Assembly (NCBI RefSeq): GCF_964355755.1
Contig: NC_092680.1
Location: 21,801,001-21,865,000 of the forward strand
Length of the DNA: 64,000 nt
From: Antedon mediterranea
Taxonomy: Eukaryota > Echinodermata > Crinoidea > Comatulida > Antedonidae
Reading direction: 5' to 3'
A program made the translations under genes and the position numbers. Under the pieces are notes generated by a model that saw only the letters and a program-made list of their open reading frames with translations, ran no database searches and was not told where the DNA came from. This document shows, in pieces, positions 47,867 to 60,500 of this stretch. Position 1 is the stretch's first letter; every line of letters starts with the position of its first letter.

Positions 47867-50800
47867 ATGGCGAAGCAAAACCTAGGCATTCCTGAATTAC
47901 TTTTATTGGTAATAAGCCTAGGATGTACGTTTATTTTGTTAGTAAATGGTCAGAACATGAATTCAACTATAAATAGTACCGATAATCCCAATATTACGAC
48001 AGTTGAGCCCAGCATGACGAGTGACCAGACAACCACCGATGAGCCAACGACCGAGACTTCTGGTGGAGAAACGACCTCCGAGCCCGTCGACCCACAACAA
48101 CAGACAACACCTACTAGGCCTGAAGAAATGTCTATAGAATACAGTACAATAGAAGCAAATACGGGTTAGTAATTACAGTACTATTATTATTGCCTTGAGC
48201 ACCTTTGGTGGCGAAGTGCGCTCGAGAAATCTATATTAATTATTATTAATATTATAATAATAATATTAGGCCAGCTACTACTACTAGGCCTAGCTAGGGC
48301 CTAGCCTATTATTATAGTAGTAGGCCTAGGCCGGCCTAGAACTAGTAGTAGGCCTATCTAGGCTATATTCTTAATCTTTCTTTTGTATTGATTGAATATT
48401 AATTATTATTAATGAAAAATAAATTTAAAGTATAGCTTATTTTTACTCGCCATAGGCTAGGCCTATATCATTATTTGATATCTGTTTTGATTCTATAGAT
48501 ATTGGGCCATGTACTTGTGATTTGACTGGCAATGCTTGCGATGTGAATTGTTGTTGTGATTCAGATTGTTCTCCTGATGATATCTCTACCTTCAGTTTCT
48601 GTAACAATCAAGATTTAAGGTAAGACCATTTTCACATGATTCTATATAACATGGTTAAAAATATAAAATTCCATCAGGCACTCTTTTCAACATCAGATTC
48701 TCTTTGAGAATGAAAAATTTGAAAACCAAACTTTTCCGGTCCCAGGAACGGATCCAGGATTTTGTTAACGAAGGAGCGCTAACACAATATTTTAAGTATG
48801 ATTTTAATATGATTTAGTCTGTAAAAAAGTAGATTTCAATCCCCTGGATCTGCCTGTGGATCCAAACCAGAGATTATAAGCCAGCCCAACGGTGTCCAGT
48901 TTTTTATTGCTCTCAAAAAGTCCTGGAAATCAAATTATATAAAAATTTTCACAAATAATATCTTTTTCCCGTTCTAACTATTATTATTAAAATTTCTCTT
49001 AATTTTTAGCAATGAAGATAGAGTCTGTTTCTCAAAAGAAACAATTTACAACATCAACAATGACGAAGTAACAACAGAGACTGTTGGCGGCCTATTCTGT
49101 ATTTATACAGATAATTGTAAGAATCATGCAATACAATAAAATTGTATTATTTCAAATTCATTTGCTTGTGGTAATACAATTTTATAAAAAACGTAAGAAA
49201 GTACACAAAGCAAGCACAATCACAACAATAATAAACAATCTAAATCAGGATCATATTGCACAGCGTTATCTTTTTAGAGGTTACTATTGTAGAATCTAAC
49301 TCCAGTAAGAATGAATGATTTATTATAGCGCTCAGTATTTATTATTTAGTTGTCTGGTATCACAACATTAGAGCATCACAACAAAATACACACAATATGT
49401 GCACCATTTGAACATACTTGAACTTTGATAGATAGGTAATAGATAGAAATAATAGTAAGTTTGCATCAATCCAAATGGACATCCATCTTGTTGATCTACC
49501 ACCACTACCAGAGCTGTGCCCATATTATAGCTTTAATATGCATTGCCCCTGTTTTAATGCTCAACTACTTGAATTATGTTTTGTTTCTTCAGATGAAGAT
49601 CGTAATTATTACACAGTTCCAGATACAGTGGACAGTGTTGACACTTTTGATGAACTTGTTACAGAATATGGATCTTATAACTTTGCTAAACAATCAGAAA
49701 CTAATGAAACATTTGGTGATTACTATAAGGTAAGTCTTCCTTGAAACCAATGTGGTACAGTAGCTTGGTGCAATATTCTTGCCGTCCAATCTCAAGGTCC
49801 TAGGTTCAAGTCCGTACAATTTTGTACAAAAGCAAGATTTTTTTTTACCCAGACTAGCAACAGTTTTATTGCCATGGGCAATACATTGAGCTACTCTGGA
49901 ATTCATACAGTATGGAAATAATAATAATGTATATATGTATATACAGGGCATATCTAAGTGCTGAGCATTACAATCAACAGAAAACATAATATATAATATA
50001 TAGATTTGTACTGTACTTTACTGTACCCTCTGAAGCAAAAAGAAATAGCACGCACGTTGATTATTGAATAGCACTCTTCAGAATGCATCCTATACAGTAC
50101 ACTCTTATATTATGAATTTTTTTGAATGAATATTTTTGTTATTGTTAAAGTATGGTGATAAAATATACACGTTATTTGAGGGAGTTAAAGGAATTGCTCT
50201 GGGGTACCTTGGTCTACCAGCTTTGCTTGTCACCAATGCTTGTACTGATAACAACCCTGCCAGTAAGTAACATTATTAGTTATTATATAGTTATTCATTC
50301 AAAGAAACCATACAGGCAGCCAAAGGCTGAAATGAGTACAATTTGACAGATGTAAAAACTATGTAAAATTAATGTACATTATACAGTAATAAAACATTAA
50401 AAAACACATCTAGAAAAAACATTAAAAGACAACAAAGTTTAGTATAATTAGCATTCAACGTCTGATAATAAAAGATGTATCATGTATTATGCATTATTAG
50501 CATTCATCACCTAAATACTTTTTGTGTACATTATTTTTTCAACAGGATACTTAGTTGATGAAAACACAGAGTGCATTCGTACGGTTATCGACCTTGCGAC
50601 AGAATGCCAAACACTGCCCTCTTTATCTAGTTACTCGTACTACAATGAAATTAAGATTGTCGCTGTAAGTCATTTATTTTTTAAACCTTTTTACTTGCTA
50701 AAGAATTTATAGAGCAATTATTTATATTTACTAAAAAAAGTTAGTTTTATTTCTTTCATCTTTTGTGTTTTGATTGTAGGTACCAGCCTACATTCGAGAT

Positions 50801-53800
50801 ATGTTTGTAAATGTAACAGATTATAATTTGACAACAGTTTTCCCCGTGACAACAGATGCCCCCAAAGTTAACGTATCGACGCAGACACCAAGTACGACTC
50901 CAAGTTTGTACTCAGGAGAAGAGTTTGTTCCGATTCGATTGGCACAACCATCATTTTGCGAGAATCTTCTTGATATACGTACTTCCTGTAATATTTCATC
51001 TTTTCAAACGCCAACATACAACAATGTTACAGAGACTTGTAGCAACGTTGTGACAGAAGTTCATTATACCATTACCCATAATGCCACTGATGGTATAGTT
51101 GACGCTCAAGTGTTGTTTGTTTTATCAACTGTGAATGCTCAACATTTTCCTCTTTTACAAAAGTTCTCAACAAGCTTTGTCAAGGTATGTTTACTGACTC
51201 AATGTTTTCTGTGCGTTCTTTGGTTTGCATGCCGTTTTAGCATATACTTTACTGCAAGCATATATATTTCTGTTTATTAATTATATTTATTAAACATTTT
51301 TTTTTTAAAGTTATTTGTAAAGTCTGATTAACGATTTAAACAAAATGTAATTTCTTGCTTTAAAAAAATATCATTTGTTTTAGTAAATAGTTTTATAATT
51401 CTTGAAATAACGTAAGTTATTTGTGGAAGTTAAGGAAGGTGAATATAAAACACTAAAAAATACTTACCTTTCAGTTTGATGAAGAGGATGTGTTTGCTAG
51501 GAGTGGTAACCCCGGGTATGTAATTGGTGAACCACTTATTGCTGGTAATCTGACATCGTATGAAGAAAGCGTGGATGAGGGTACCGAGGAGGTCTACGTC
51601 AAATATCCTTTACTTATTAAAACCATACTTACTATTATTTTATTTTTTTATTACACCTTATTTATCGATGGTGACCCTATACAGCATATGCTGACAATCA
51701 AGGGGCCCTTATGATGAGTTATGATAACATTTTTGGTTTTAGATAACAATGATTTTCAATAATTTTCTAGTTTTCTTTTTAGGACTGTGAATTTTGTTTG
51801 CTTTTTATTTGTTTCACAGTAAAGTTTTCTTGAATAGGGTGTCCCAAAGGAGGGATTTCGCTGTTTTTATAATGTTTCTTTAACCAACATTAATTACATA
51901 TGCAATATCATTAAGTGAAGACCGCTATAATCGTATGACAGTGGTGACCGCTACAGCAAGTGGAACTTGCGTTTCAGATCCAGACTCGAGAATACCGGTT
52001 GTCTTTGGAGAGGACATTCGATCAGGTTGCCTTATAAGGTTAGGTTTTTTTCTAAATTATTGAATAATTTCATTAGGAAACATCGTAGTAAGTATGTTTT
52101 ATTTCATACTTGTATATTGTACTTAATTGTCATCCCTTTGCCAACCATTTTAAGGATAAATGGTTGAATTAAACATAACTGTTGACTATTCCCAGTGTAT
52201 CGTTCTCAGATGTCAGTGAGGCAATAAACGCCATAGCAAGGCAACTAACTATCTTTTTACCATTTTCTATTCCCAGTGTATCGTTCTCAGATGTCAGTGA
52301 GGCAATAAACGCCATAGCAAGGCAACTATATTTTTACCATTTTCTATTCCCAGTGTATCGTTCTCTGATGTCAGTGAGGCAATAAACGCCATAGCAAGGC
52401 AACTAACTATCTTTTTACCATTTTCTATTCCCAGTGTATCGTTCTCAGATGTCAGTGAGGCAATAAACGCCATAGCAAGGCAACTAACTATCTTTTTACC
52501 ATTTTCTATTCCCAGTGTATCGTTCTCAGATGTCAGTGAGGCAATAAACGCCATAGCAAGGCAACTAACTATCTTTTTACCATTTTTTTTATTCCCAGTG
52601 TATCGTTCTCTGATGTCAGTGAGGCAATAAACGCCATAGCAAGGCAACTAACTATCTTTTTACCATTTTCTATTCCCAGTGTATCGTTCTCAGATGTCAG
52701 TGAGGCAATAAACGCCATAGCAAGGCAACTAACTATCTTTTTTACCATTTTCTATTTCAGTGTATCGTTCTCTGATGTCAGTGAGGCAATAAACGCCATA
52801 GCAAGGCAACTAACTATCTTTTTACCATTTTCTATTCCCAGTGTATCGTTCTCTGATGTTACTGAGGCTTGTACTGCAATAAACGCTATAGCAAGGCAAG
52901 CACTTGCAGGTGACATGCCACAATCTATGTATGTTGCAATGTTTGGCAATTCTGATGTGGGAATTGTAGGAGATTGGGTTCCAGTTATTATCCAAGAACC
53001 GGTTGCTGAACCCACGGTAAGAAGTTCATTTTTAATGCAAGTAAATTGACCAATCATGATGCAATGAATCATCATCCACCCTTGTCTTGATTGGTTGAAT
53101 TATGTTAAGGTTATTACTTAGTCAAATACCTATAGCTTTTACCATTATTGGAATACACTAGTTGCTTTTATTTTGAATAGTGTATTTGATGTTTTGATCT
53201 TTAAAATTAGTGAATTAAGTCACAATCAAGTTTAATCTTACTTTTTACTCTAAACTTCCTATATTTTCTAGAGCATCGTGGCAGGACAGTGCGATAACGT
53301 AATTCTGTCTTTAAGCATTGAGATTCTGTATGCTAATATTGGCTCATTGGCTAATCCACAAGCTAAAATTGTTGGAGTTAAGTACACATTCATTCCGGGT
53401 AAACTTACATACCAGGTAAGAAGCAAAATCATTTTGAACTAAAATGATTTCCTACCAATCTACAGTAGTTCTTAAACATAGGGAGTAAAATTGTACTCCA
53501 TGTAATACTGTCTTATTTGATTTATAAGAGTAAAAAGAATTTAAGCAGTTGTAATTTTTGTTTGCAGTGTGTGGGACCATACTGCCAGGCTGGAACTGAG
53601 AATTTAAGACAGAAGTACGAGATAGCTAGTTCGGTAGCATTCCTTGATGTTTCAACCTATCCAGACGCTGTCCTTGCTGAAATACCCCCATGGAAAGTGG
53701 AATTGCCCAACGATTTTTTCTACCCACTCTCAACAGCTTCTACCCTACATGTTCACATCTTAACTATTATGTTGTTGTTGATGGTTAATTTGTTATGCAC

Positions 53801-53804
53801 CTGA
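47867..53804 (+). CDS. TCTN: Tectonic-family ciliary transition-zone protein, complete
   Basis: Exons: 47867-48164, 48499-48619, 49010-49116, 49593-49729, 50151-50262, 50546-50664, 50780-51184, 51475-51580, 51921-52038, 52842-53016, 53272-53415, 53568-53804. The total is about 2079 nt, 692 residues. The exon 8/9 junction is the least certain; it was chosen because it alone kept phase. The protein has a signal peptide (LLLLVISLGCTFILLVNGQ), a Thr/Ser-rich stretch, the tectonic Cys cluster CTCDLTGNACDVNCCCDSDC (exon 2), then VVFGEDIRSGCLIR and MFGNSDVGIVGDWVPV typical of the C-terminal half. A hydrophobic C-terminus (ILTIMLLLMVNLL) suggests a membrane anchor, as in TCTN2/3. Family members act with MKS proteins at the ciliary transition zone and affect Hedgehog signalling. 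An upstream in-frame ATG at 47786 exists but would bury the signal peptide. Confidence 0.9.
51636..51716 (-). mobile_element. SINE fragment in tectonic intron 8
   Basis: TTATTTATCGATGGTGACCC then ACAGCATATGCTGACAATCA and AGGGGCCC; the same string occurs at 27345-27390. Truncated at both ends. Confidence 0.6.
52194..52892 (+). repeat. 81-bp tandem repeat spanning the tectonic exon 10 acceptor, 9 acceptor copies
   Basis: Each unit has TTTTCTATTCCCAG followed by about 50 nt of exon 10-like sequence (frame SVSFSDVSEAINAIARQ). Exon-like starts: 52196, 52277, 52354, 52435, 52516, 52599, 52680, 52761 and the true one at 52842. Spacings are 81 except 77 and 83. The copies lack a 9-nt piece of the real exon that encodes a Cys. 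The units at 52599, 52680 and 52761 are open and in frame with the real exon. Confidence 0.93.
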
Positions 53805-54551
53805 AATCGGAGATTACTAAGATGTGAAAACGTGGTCTAATGAAACAAGCGGTATTGGTGCTGCGAAACGTAGATGATGTGGCGCCCTCCTGGTGTTCAG
53901 ACAGTTGGTTTGAAACGAGTTATCAATATAGAATGGTATAGATATCTATATAACAACAGAACATGACTCTCCTAACAAGCGAGTCCAGATACAAATGATG
54001 GACTAGATACTGCAGGGTCAATTATGGCTGTATAGCTTATCAACTGTGTAGCTCATATGCAAGGTGATTTTAACTACTGAGGCACACTGGACTAATTTTG
54101 CCCAAATAACTCCAAATTTCATTTTTAATTTTAAAATTAATTTTAAGCCTTGATACAATTAAGAAACTGTATACGCAACCAATATATTGTTGAAATTAAT
54201 GTTTGCCTTTTTAAATGTTTAAAGAGTTGTTTTATCAATATATTTAAAGTGTCAATCAGTTATTGAATTCACTTCCTGTTTATATACCTTTTTATATCAT
54301 GTTGACATATGTAAATTAAGAAACTACCTTGATTGTAATTGGTCAGATGTTTTGCTCTACTCTGAAGTAAATGATTGTATTACTAAAAATGACAAATGAT
54401 TGAGAATTTATATTTATTTATTCCTATTTTGTTTTAATTAACAAAATGATACAGTACTTTTTATAAGAACTTTGTAGAATAGAAAACAAACCATTTACAA
54501 AATAAAACTTGTATAGCTGCATATATTTGTATTAGTATTTATTTTACAACA
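53805..54551. other. Convergent 3' ends of the tectonic and C1orf131-like genes
   Basis: About 750 bp separates the two stop codons. AATAAA on the plus strand near 54500 (ACAAAATAAAACTTG) suits the tectonic gene. A minus-strand AATAAA (TTTATT at 54413) suits the other. If both are used the two 3'-UTRs overlap by about 90 bp. Confidence 0.4.
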
Positions 54552-57500
54552 TTATAACTTAATATGACTGTTTTTATGCATTTTGGATTTACTTGATTTG
54601 ATTTTTAAATCTTTTTTCGAGACAATCTGCATACCCCTTGTGAATTTCCCAACTTGTCCATCAATGTAAACACCTCGTTGTTGAGTTGGATCTACCCAGA
54701 ATCCTTTGTTTCTGAAATGTATCAATATGGGAAATGTTAATATTAGCTTAATTTGTTTTTTCACCAAACAAAATAATAATTTAATAATAATACAGTAATA
54801 AGCAAGTTCTCATTAATTCTAAAAACAAGTCATAAATGTTGCTTACTTTAGAACTATTTTCTCTGGTTTCTTTTTTACTTTGATTCCCAGCTTTCGGTTC
54901 TGTGAGAAAAAAAACCAATACTGGTTAAAATCCAATGTAAATTTACCAAGGCAAAGCATTGATTCCAGGGTCCTATCACAAAAGCTCCATGTCAAAGGTC
55001 AAATCATACTTACAATCTCTTTTTGACTTGTTTCAGTTTCTCGCTCTTTTTTCCTAGTTTCAATTAGTTGTTTGTAATTCATATATTCTTTTTTCGGGGC
55101 CTAGAAAAAAATAAATAAAACATGATCTACACACGCACTTTTTAAATATGTTTAACACTAACAGGCACATGTGTTAGAATCTTTAGAACTGTGTAAAGCC
55201 CTGTCCACACTATCAAACTTCATGTGTCAAAAAAATGTGATATACTCATATATGGACATGATGATTTCATATCACTACCATATTTAAGCATATCACTACC
55301 ATATTTAAGCATACCACTACCATATTTGGCACATCACACTTTTTTTGTCAAACTAGTTTGATAGTGTAGACAGCATTAGGCGCAGGAGCCCCGGATAGCG
55401 TTACGTTTGAAAACCCCAAAAAGTGAGGTTTTCAACCATTAGCGGCATGACTGATGTGAGTGATTAATGTGTTTTACGGACGGTTTCAAGGACTATCCTA
55501 CCAGTGGGCTGTTCACTGGTCAAATGATTGACACTTTGTATCACCGTTTGTAACTGGAGCTGTGACGACCTTTGTAACTGGAGCTGTGACGACCTTGCAA
55601 GAATACTAGGCCAGAATTTTTAATTGAAAAGTGCCTAACAATAACATGGAGATGGAAACAAATTTGTCTATCTTTCTTTCTAAAATAAATGGTCACTATA
55701 GTTTCAAACTAGGCTTAGTCCACCACATTAGTAATTACGAATCGAAACCTAAATTAAAATTGTTGGTATTCTTTGGCCGTTGTTTGATTAATTACATCTT
55801 CATGCCATGTTTTTTTTTCTCTAATGATTTGGCGATACGCTCCTATATTAATTAGGCCTACTAGCAGAGGGTTCGATGAGTTTTGAAAAGTGATGTAAAT
55901 GTGGTCTAACATATAGCAATTCAGTTTTTTAAGGCCCTTCTTCCTTGTCCGAGCCTTTGGAAATATTAAAAAGTTATATTAATATAATATATTCTGTGTT
56001 TTCATGTTTTGAGAAATTGTATATCATTTCAGATGTTTCGCGCTGCGCTTTTATTTGTTTCGCGCCTTGTCTTGTTCGAGCTTCCTCCGTACATACCGAT
56101 AATTAATATGATTTTTCATTTCATTTTTTGTACATTATTAACAAATAGCATACAGAACCCCATACAGAACATACCCTTCTCTGAGAAAACACTTGTGGGC
56201 GATTCCCCGAATACGACATGATGGAATAGTTTTGGAGACTTTGACTTTGGAGTAGGCCTAAATCGAAACGTCAAGCAACTCAACAGTTCTTTTCATAACT
56301 AATATAGGCCTACGTGGTGTACTGCAAATTTATATCAACAAATATGTAACTTGTTTAGCACGTTTAAAATGGATAGCAAAACATATTAAAAAAAAAAACC
56401 TGAATTATTTCAAACAGACAGCACATTAGTTCAAACGGATAGCACAATATAGATAGTTCAATCAAATGAATATAACTATATAACTGTACTGTGCATTCTA
56501 TACGGATTATCGGGTAGCACATTCTTTCAAATGGATAGCACATTCTTTCAAATGGATAGCACATTCTTTCAAATGGATAGCACATTAGGTAGCACAATCA
56601 AATGGATATAGTACTGTACATTATTCTATGATTATCGGGTAGCACATTCTTTCAAATGGATAGCACATTAGGCCTATTTCAAATGGATAGCACATTCTTT
56701 CAAATGGATAGCACATTATTTCAAAATGGATAGCACATTATTTCAAATGGATAGCACATTGGGTAGCACAATCAAATAGATATAGTACTGTACATTATTC
56801 TATAAGGATTATCGGGTAGCACATTATTTCAAATGGATAGCACATTAGGTAGCACAGTCAAATGGATATAGTAGGCCTACTGTACATTATTCTATACGGA
56901 TTATCGGGTAGCACATTCTTTCAAATGGATAGAAAATTATTTCAAATGGATAGCACATTATTTCAAATGGATAGCACATTAGGTAGCACAATCAAATGGA
57001 TGTAATTGTACTGTACATTATTCTATACGGATTATCGGGTAGCACATTCTTTCAAATAGCACATTATTTCAAATGGATAGCACATTATTTCAAATGGATA
57101 GCACATCAGGTAGCACAATCAAATGGATGTAATTGTACTGTACATTATTCTATACGGATTATCGGGTAGCACATTCTTTCAAATAGCACATTATTTCAAA
57201 TGGATAGCACATTATTTCAAATGGATAGCACATTAGGTAGCACAATCAAATGGATGTAATTGTACTGTACATTATTCTATACGGATTATCGGGTAGCACA
57301 TTCTTTCAAATAGCACATTATTTCAAATGGATAGCACATTATTTCAAATGGATAGCACATTGGGTAGCACAATCAAATGGATATAGTACTGTACATTATT
57401 CTATAAGGATTATCGGGTAGCACATTATTTCAAATGGATAGCACATTCTTTCAAATGGATAGCACATTAGGTAGCACAATCAAATGGATATAATTGTACT

Positions 57501-60500
57501 GTACATTATTCTATACGGATTATCGGGTAGCACATTCTTTCAAATGGATAGCAAATTATTTCAAATGGATAGCACATTAGGTAGCACAATCAAATGGATA
57601 TAATTGTACTGTACATTATTCTATAGCCTACGGATTATCGGGTAGCACATTCTTTCAAATGGATAGCACATTAGGTAGCACAGCCAAATGGATATAGTAC
57701 TGTACATTATTCTATAAGGATTATCGGGTAGCACATTCTTTCAAATGGATAGCACATTAGGTAGCACAATCAAATGGATATAGTACTGTACATTATTTTA
57801 TACGGATTATCGGGTAGCACATTCTTTCAAATGGATAGCACATTCTTTCAAATGGATAGCACGTTGGGTAGCACAATCAAATGGATATAGTACTGTACTG
57901 TATATTATTCTATACGGATTATCGGGTAGCACATTCTTTCAAATGGATAGCACATTCTTTCAAATGGATAGCACATTATTTCAAATGGATAGCACATTAG
58001 GTAGCACAATCAAATGGATGTAATTGTACTGTACATTATTCTATACGGATTATCGGGTAGCACATTCTTTCAAATAGCAAATTATTTCAAATGGATAGCA
58101 CATTGGGTAGCACAATCAAATGGATATAGTACTGTACATTATTCTATAAGGATTATCGGGTAGCACATTATTTCAAATGGATAGCACATTATGTAGCACA
58201 ATCAAATGGATATAATTGTACTGTACATTATTCTATAGCCTACGGATTATCGGGTAGCACATTCTTTCAAATGGATAGCACATTAGGTAGCACAGCCAAA
58301 TGGATATAGTACTGTACATTATTTTATAAGGATTATCGGGTAGCACATTCTTTCAAATGGATAGCACATTAGGTAGCACAATCAAATGGATATAGTACTG
58401 TACATTATTTTATACGGATTATCGTGTAGCACATTCTTTCAAATGGATAGCACATTCTTTCAAATGGATAGCACATTAGGTAGCACAATCAAATGGATAT
58501 AATTGTACTGTACATTATTCTATACGGATTATCGGGTAGCACATTCTTTCAAATGGATAGCAAATTATTTCAAATGGATAGCATGGATTTGGGTAGCACA
58601 ATCAAATTGAGCACATTGGGTAACACATTGCATCAAATGGGAGCCTACTGTACAGTTATTCTATTGAATTGAATTGAAATATATATTTATACTGGGTAAC
58701 CTCTTCAGTCAAAGACAGGTCTCCCAGAGGGCCCAGTTCGTGATCAGTGGCTGTGATGTACTAATACACCGGGGTAACCCTCCACTCGTCTCGAAAGATG
58801 TACTAGGTTCTTTAAGTACACACAAGCTAGATGTGTATTCTATTATCGGGTGTAGCACATTAAAATTGAGATAAGATGGACATCATAATTTATTATTAAG
58901 GGGAAAAACAGCAAATCTTTACTGAGGGGACACTCCTATAAAGCGGACATTAAGGGGACGGGGAACATTTAAGCTCAGTGCCAATGTTCACTCAATATAT
59001 TTTCCATCACAAAATAACAAAAAAGACGAAATATTTATATCCATTTATCGTTATTAAATAAAAATGGATATTATGATAATTATGATACTTTGTTTGTCTT
59101 GAAAGTTTTCATTGGTGAAACGTTGCCTGCTACATTTTGAATTTCCGAGTCCAGATCAGTATTGGTATTGGTTTTCCGTGATCTATTCTAACTAATGAAA
59201 CAATTTTTAGAAAATGATATATCTGATAGATATCATCTAAGTGATGTTTTACATAAGTTATAACGTTTAACTTTTCATTCTCCATACATTCAATTCTTTT
59301 AATATAGTTCTTGTATAACACCATATCAAGTAGTAGTAGAAATTATTGTAGGGTTTTCTTATTATTCAGTCAATTCAGTGTTTCTATACAGAAAAGAGGT
59401 AGTCAGTGGCCTTAACATCAATTAATTGTATAATTTGCACCCAAGGTCGAATAGCAAGAAACTCAGTTCCAGTTACATTGGTGTTCATTGGTCAATAGGA
59501 AATGAACAGCACACTTATGGGTGGTGACAAAGTTTAGTTATTGATAAGTTGTCCTTGGGAAAAACACATTAGTTGGGTTGACCATGGGCTGACAGAGTTA
59601 ACGACTTCGTAACGCTATCCGGGGCTCCTGCGCCTAATGAGAACTTACCTGAGCACCAAGCCTGATCGCTCGTTGTAATTCCATTTTTTCTTTGTCTTCG
59701 TAATCAAATCCACTGAGACCAAACTGATGAACGTCAATTTTAGCTTTCTTCAAACTCATGATGGCAGTGTTTGAGTTCATTGCTACTGTGTCTTCATCCT
59801 GCGTACAGAATTAATTAAGTAAACTTAACTTGATCAAATAGTTCCAACACACATATGATATATGTTTATAAACAAGTTATAGCAATATTTATCCGGATTT
59901 CAATTGTGCTATTATGGTAAATTTTTAATTTCTAAAATTGAGAATATCTGAGAGCTTGAGAATAACACATTTGATTGATAATTTTAATATCAGACGTCTT
60001 AATGTTTATTGAAATTTGTGTATTTTTTTTAAAATTCTACCTCCATGATTCTACAAATTATTAACTTATTATCAAATTATAACTTATTGTTGACAATTGG
60101 ATTACAGTTACTGTAATCATACCTGTGTACGTTTTCTTTTTGATGGGTCATTAAAAACAATCACTTCTACTTCTTTTTGTGTTTTGACTTTCTTCTTTCT
60201 TTTCTTCTTCTTTTTAAAATCTTCCGATTCTTTGAACATCTTAATTTCTTTATCAAAGTCAGTAAATTTGTGTTTTTCCTTTAATAAATCATTAGTTGTC
60301 ATGGTAGTTGATCTTTTTTTCTTTCTCTTTTTTGACCCATTTCTTTTATCCATTTCAACTGCATTTTTCTTTCTTATCATTTTGTTTACCCTGCTGGAAT
60401 TATCCTCAAGTAAACTATCTCCTAAGTAAGTATAAATAAAATCAATCAAATTGAAAGGGAGGAACATCGCAGGAACATTTTGGTCAATCTGCCATTTCAG

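Larger units (their letters stand above)
55374..59639. mobile_element. 4.26-kb DNA transposon with 32-bp perfect terminal inverted repeats (C1orf131 intron 3)
   Basis: The left end CATTAGGCGCAGGAGCCCCG, continuing GATAGCGTTACG, is repeated in inverse at 59608-59639. Subterminal parts also match in inverse (AGTG-GCTGTTCA-type segments near 55506 and 59495). No transposase frame was recognised, so it appears non-autonomous. TA flanks GGCGC at both ends, compatible with a TA target site, but the superfamily is undetermined. Most of the interior is the nested satellite at 56390-58620 and a SINE fragment at 58665. Confidence 0.8.

Noticed and set aside
52294-53075. Minus-strand frames of 107-117 residues with repeated SLTSENDTLGIENG
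   Set aside because: Antisense of the tectonic acceptor array; no start or splice support.
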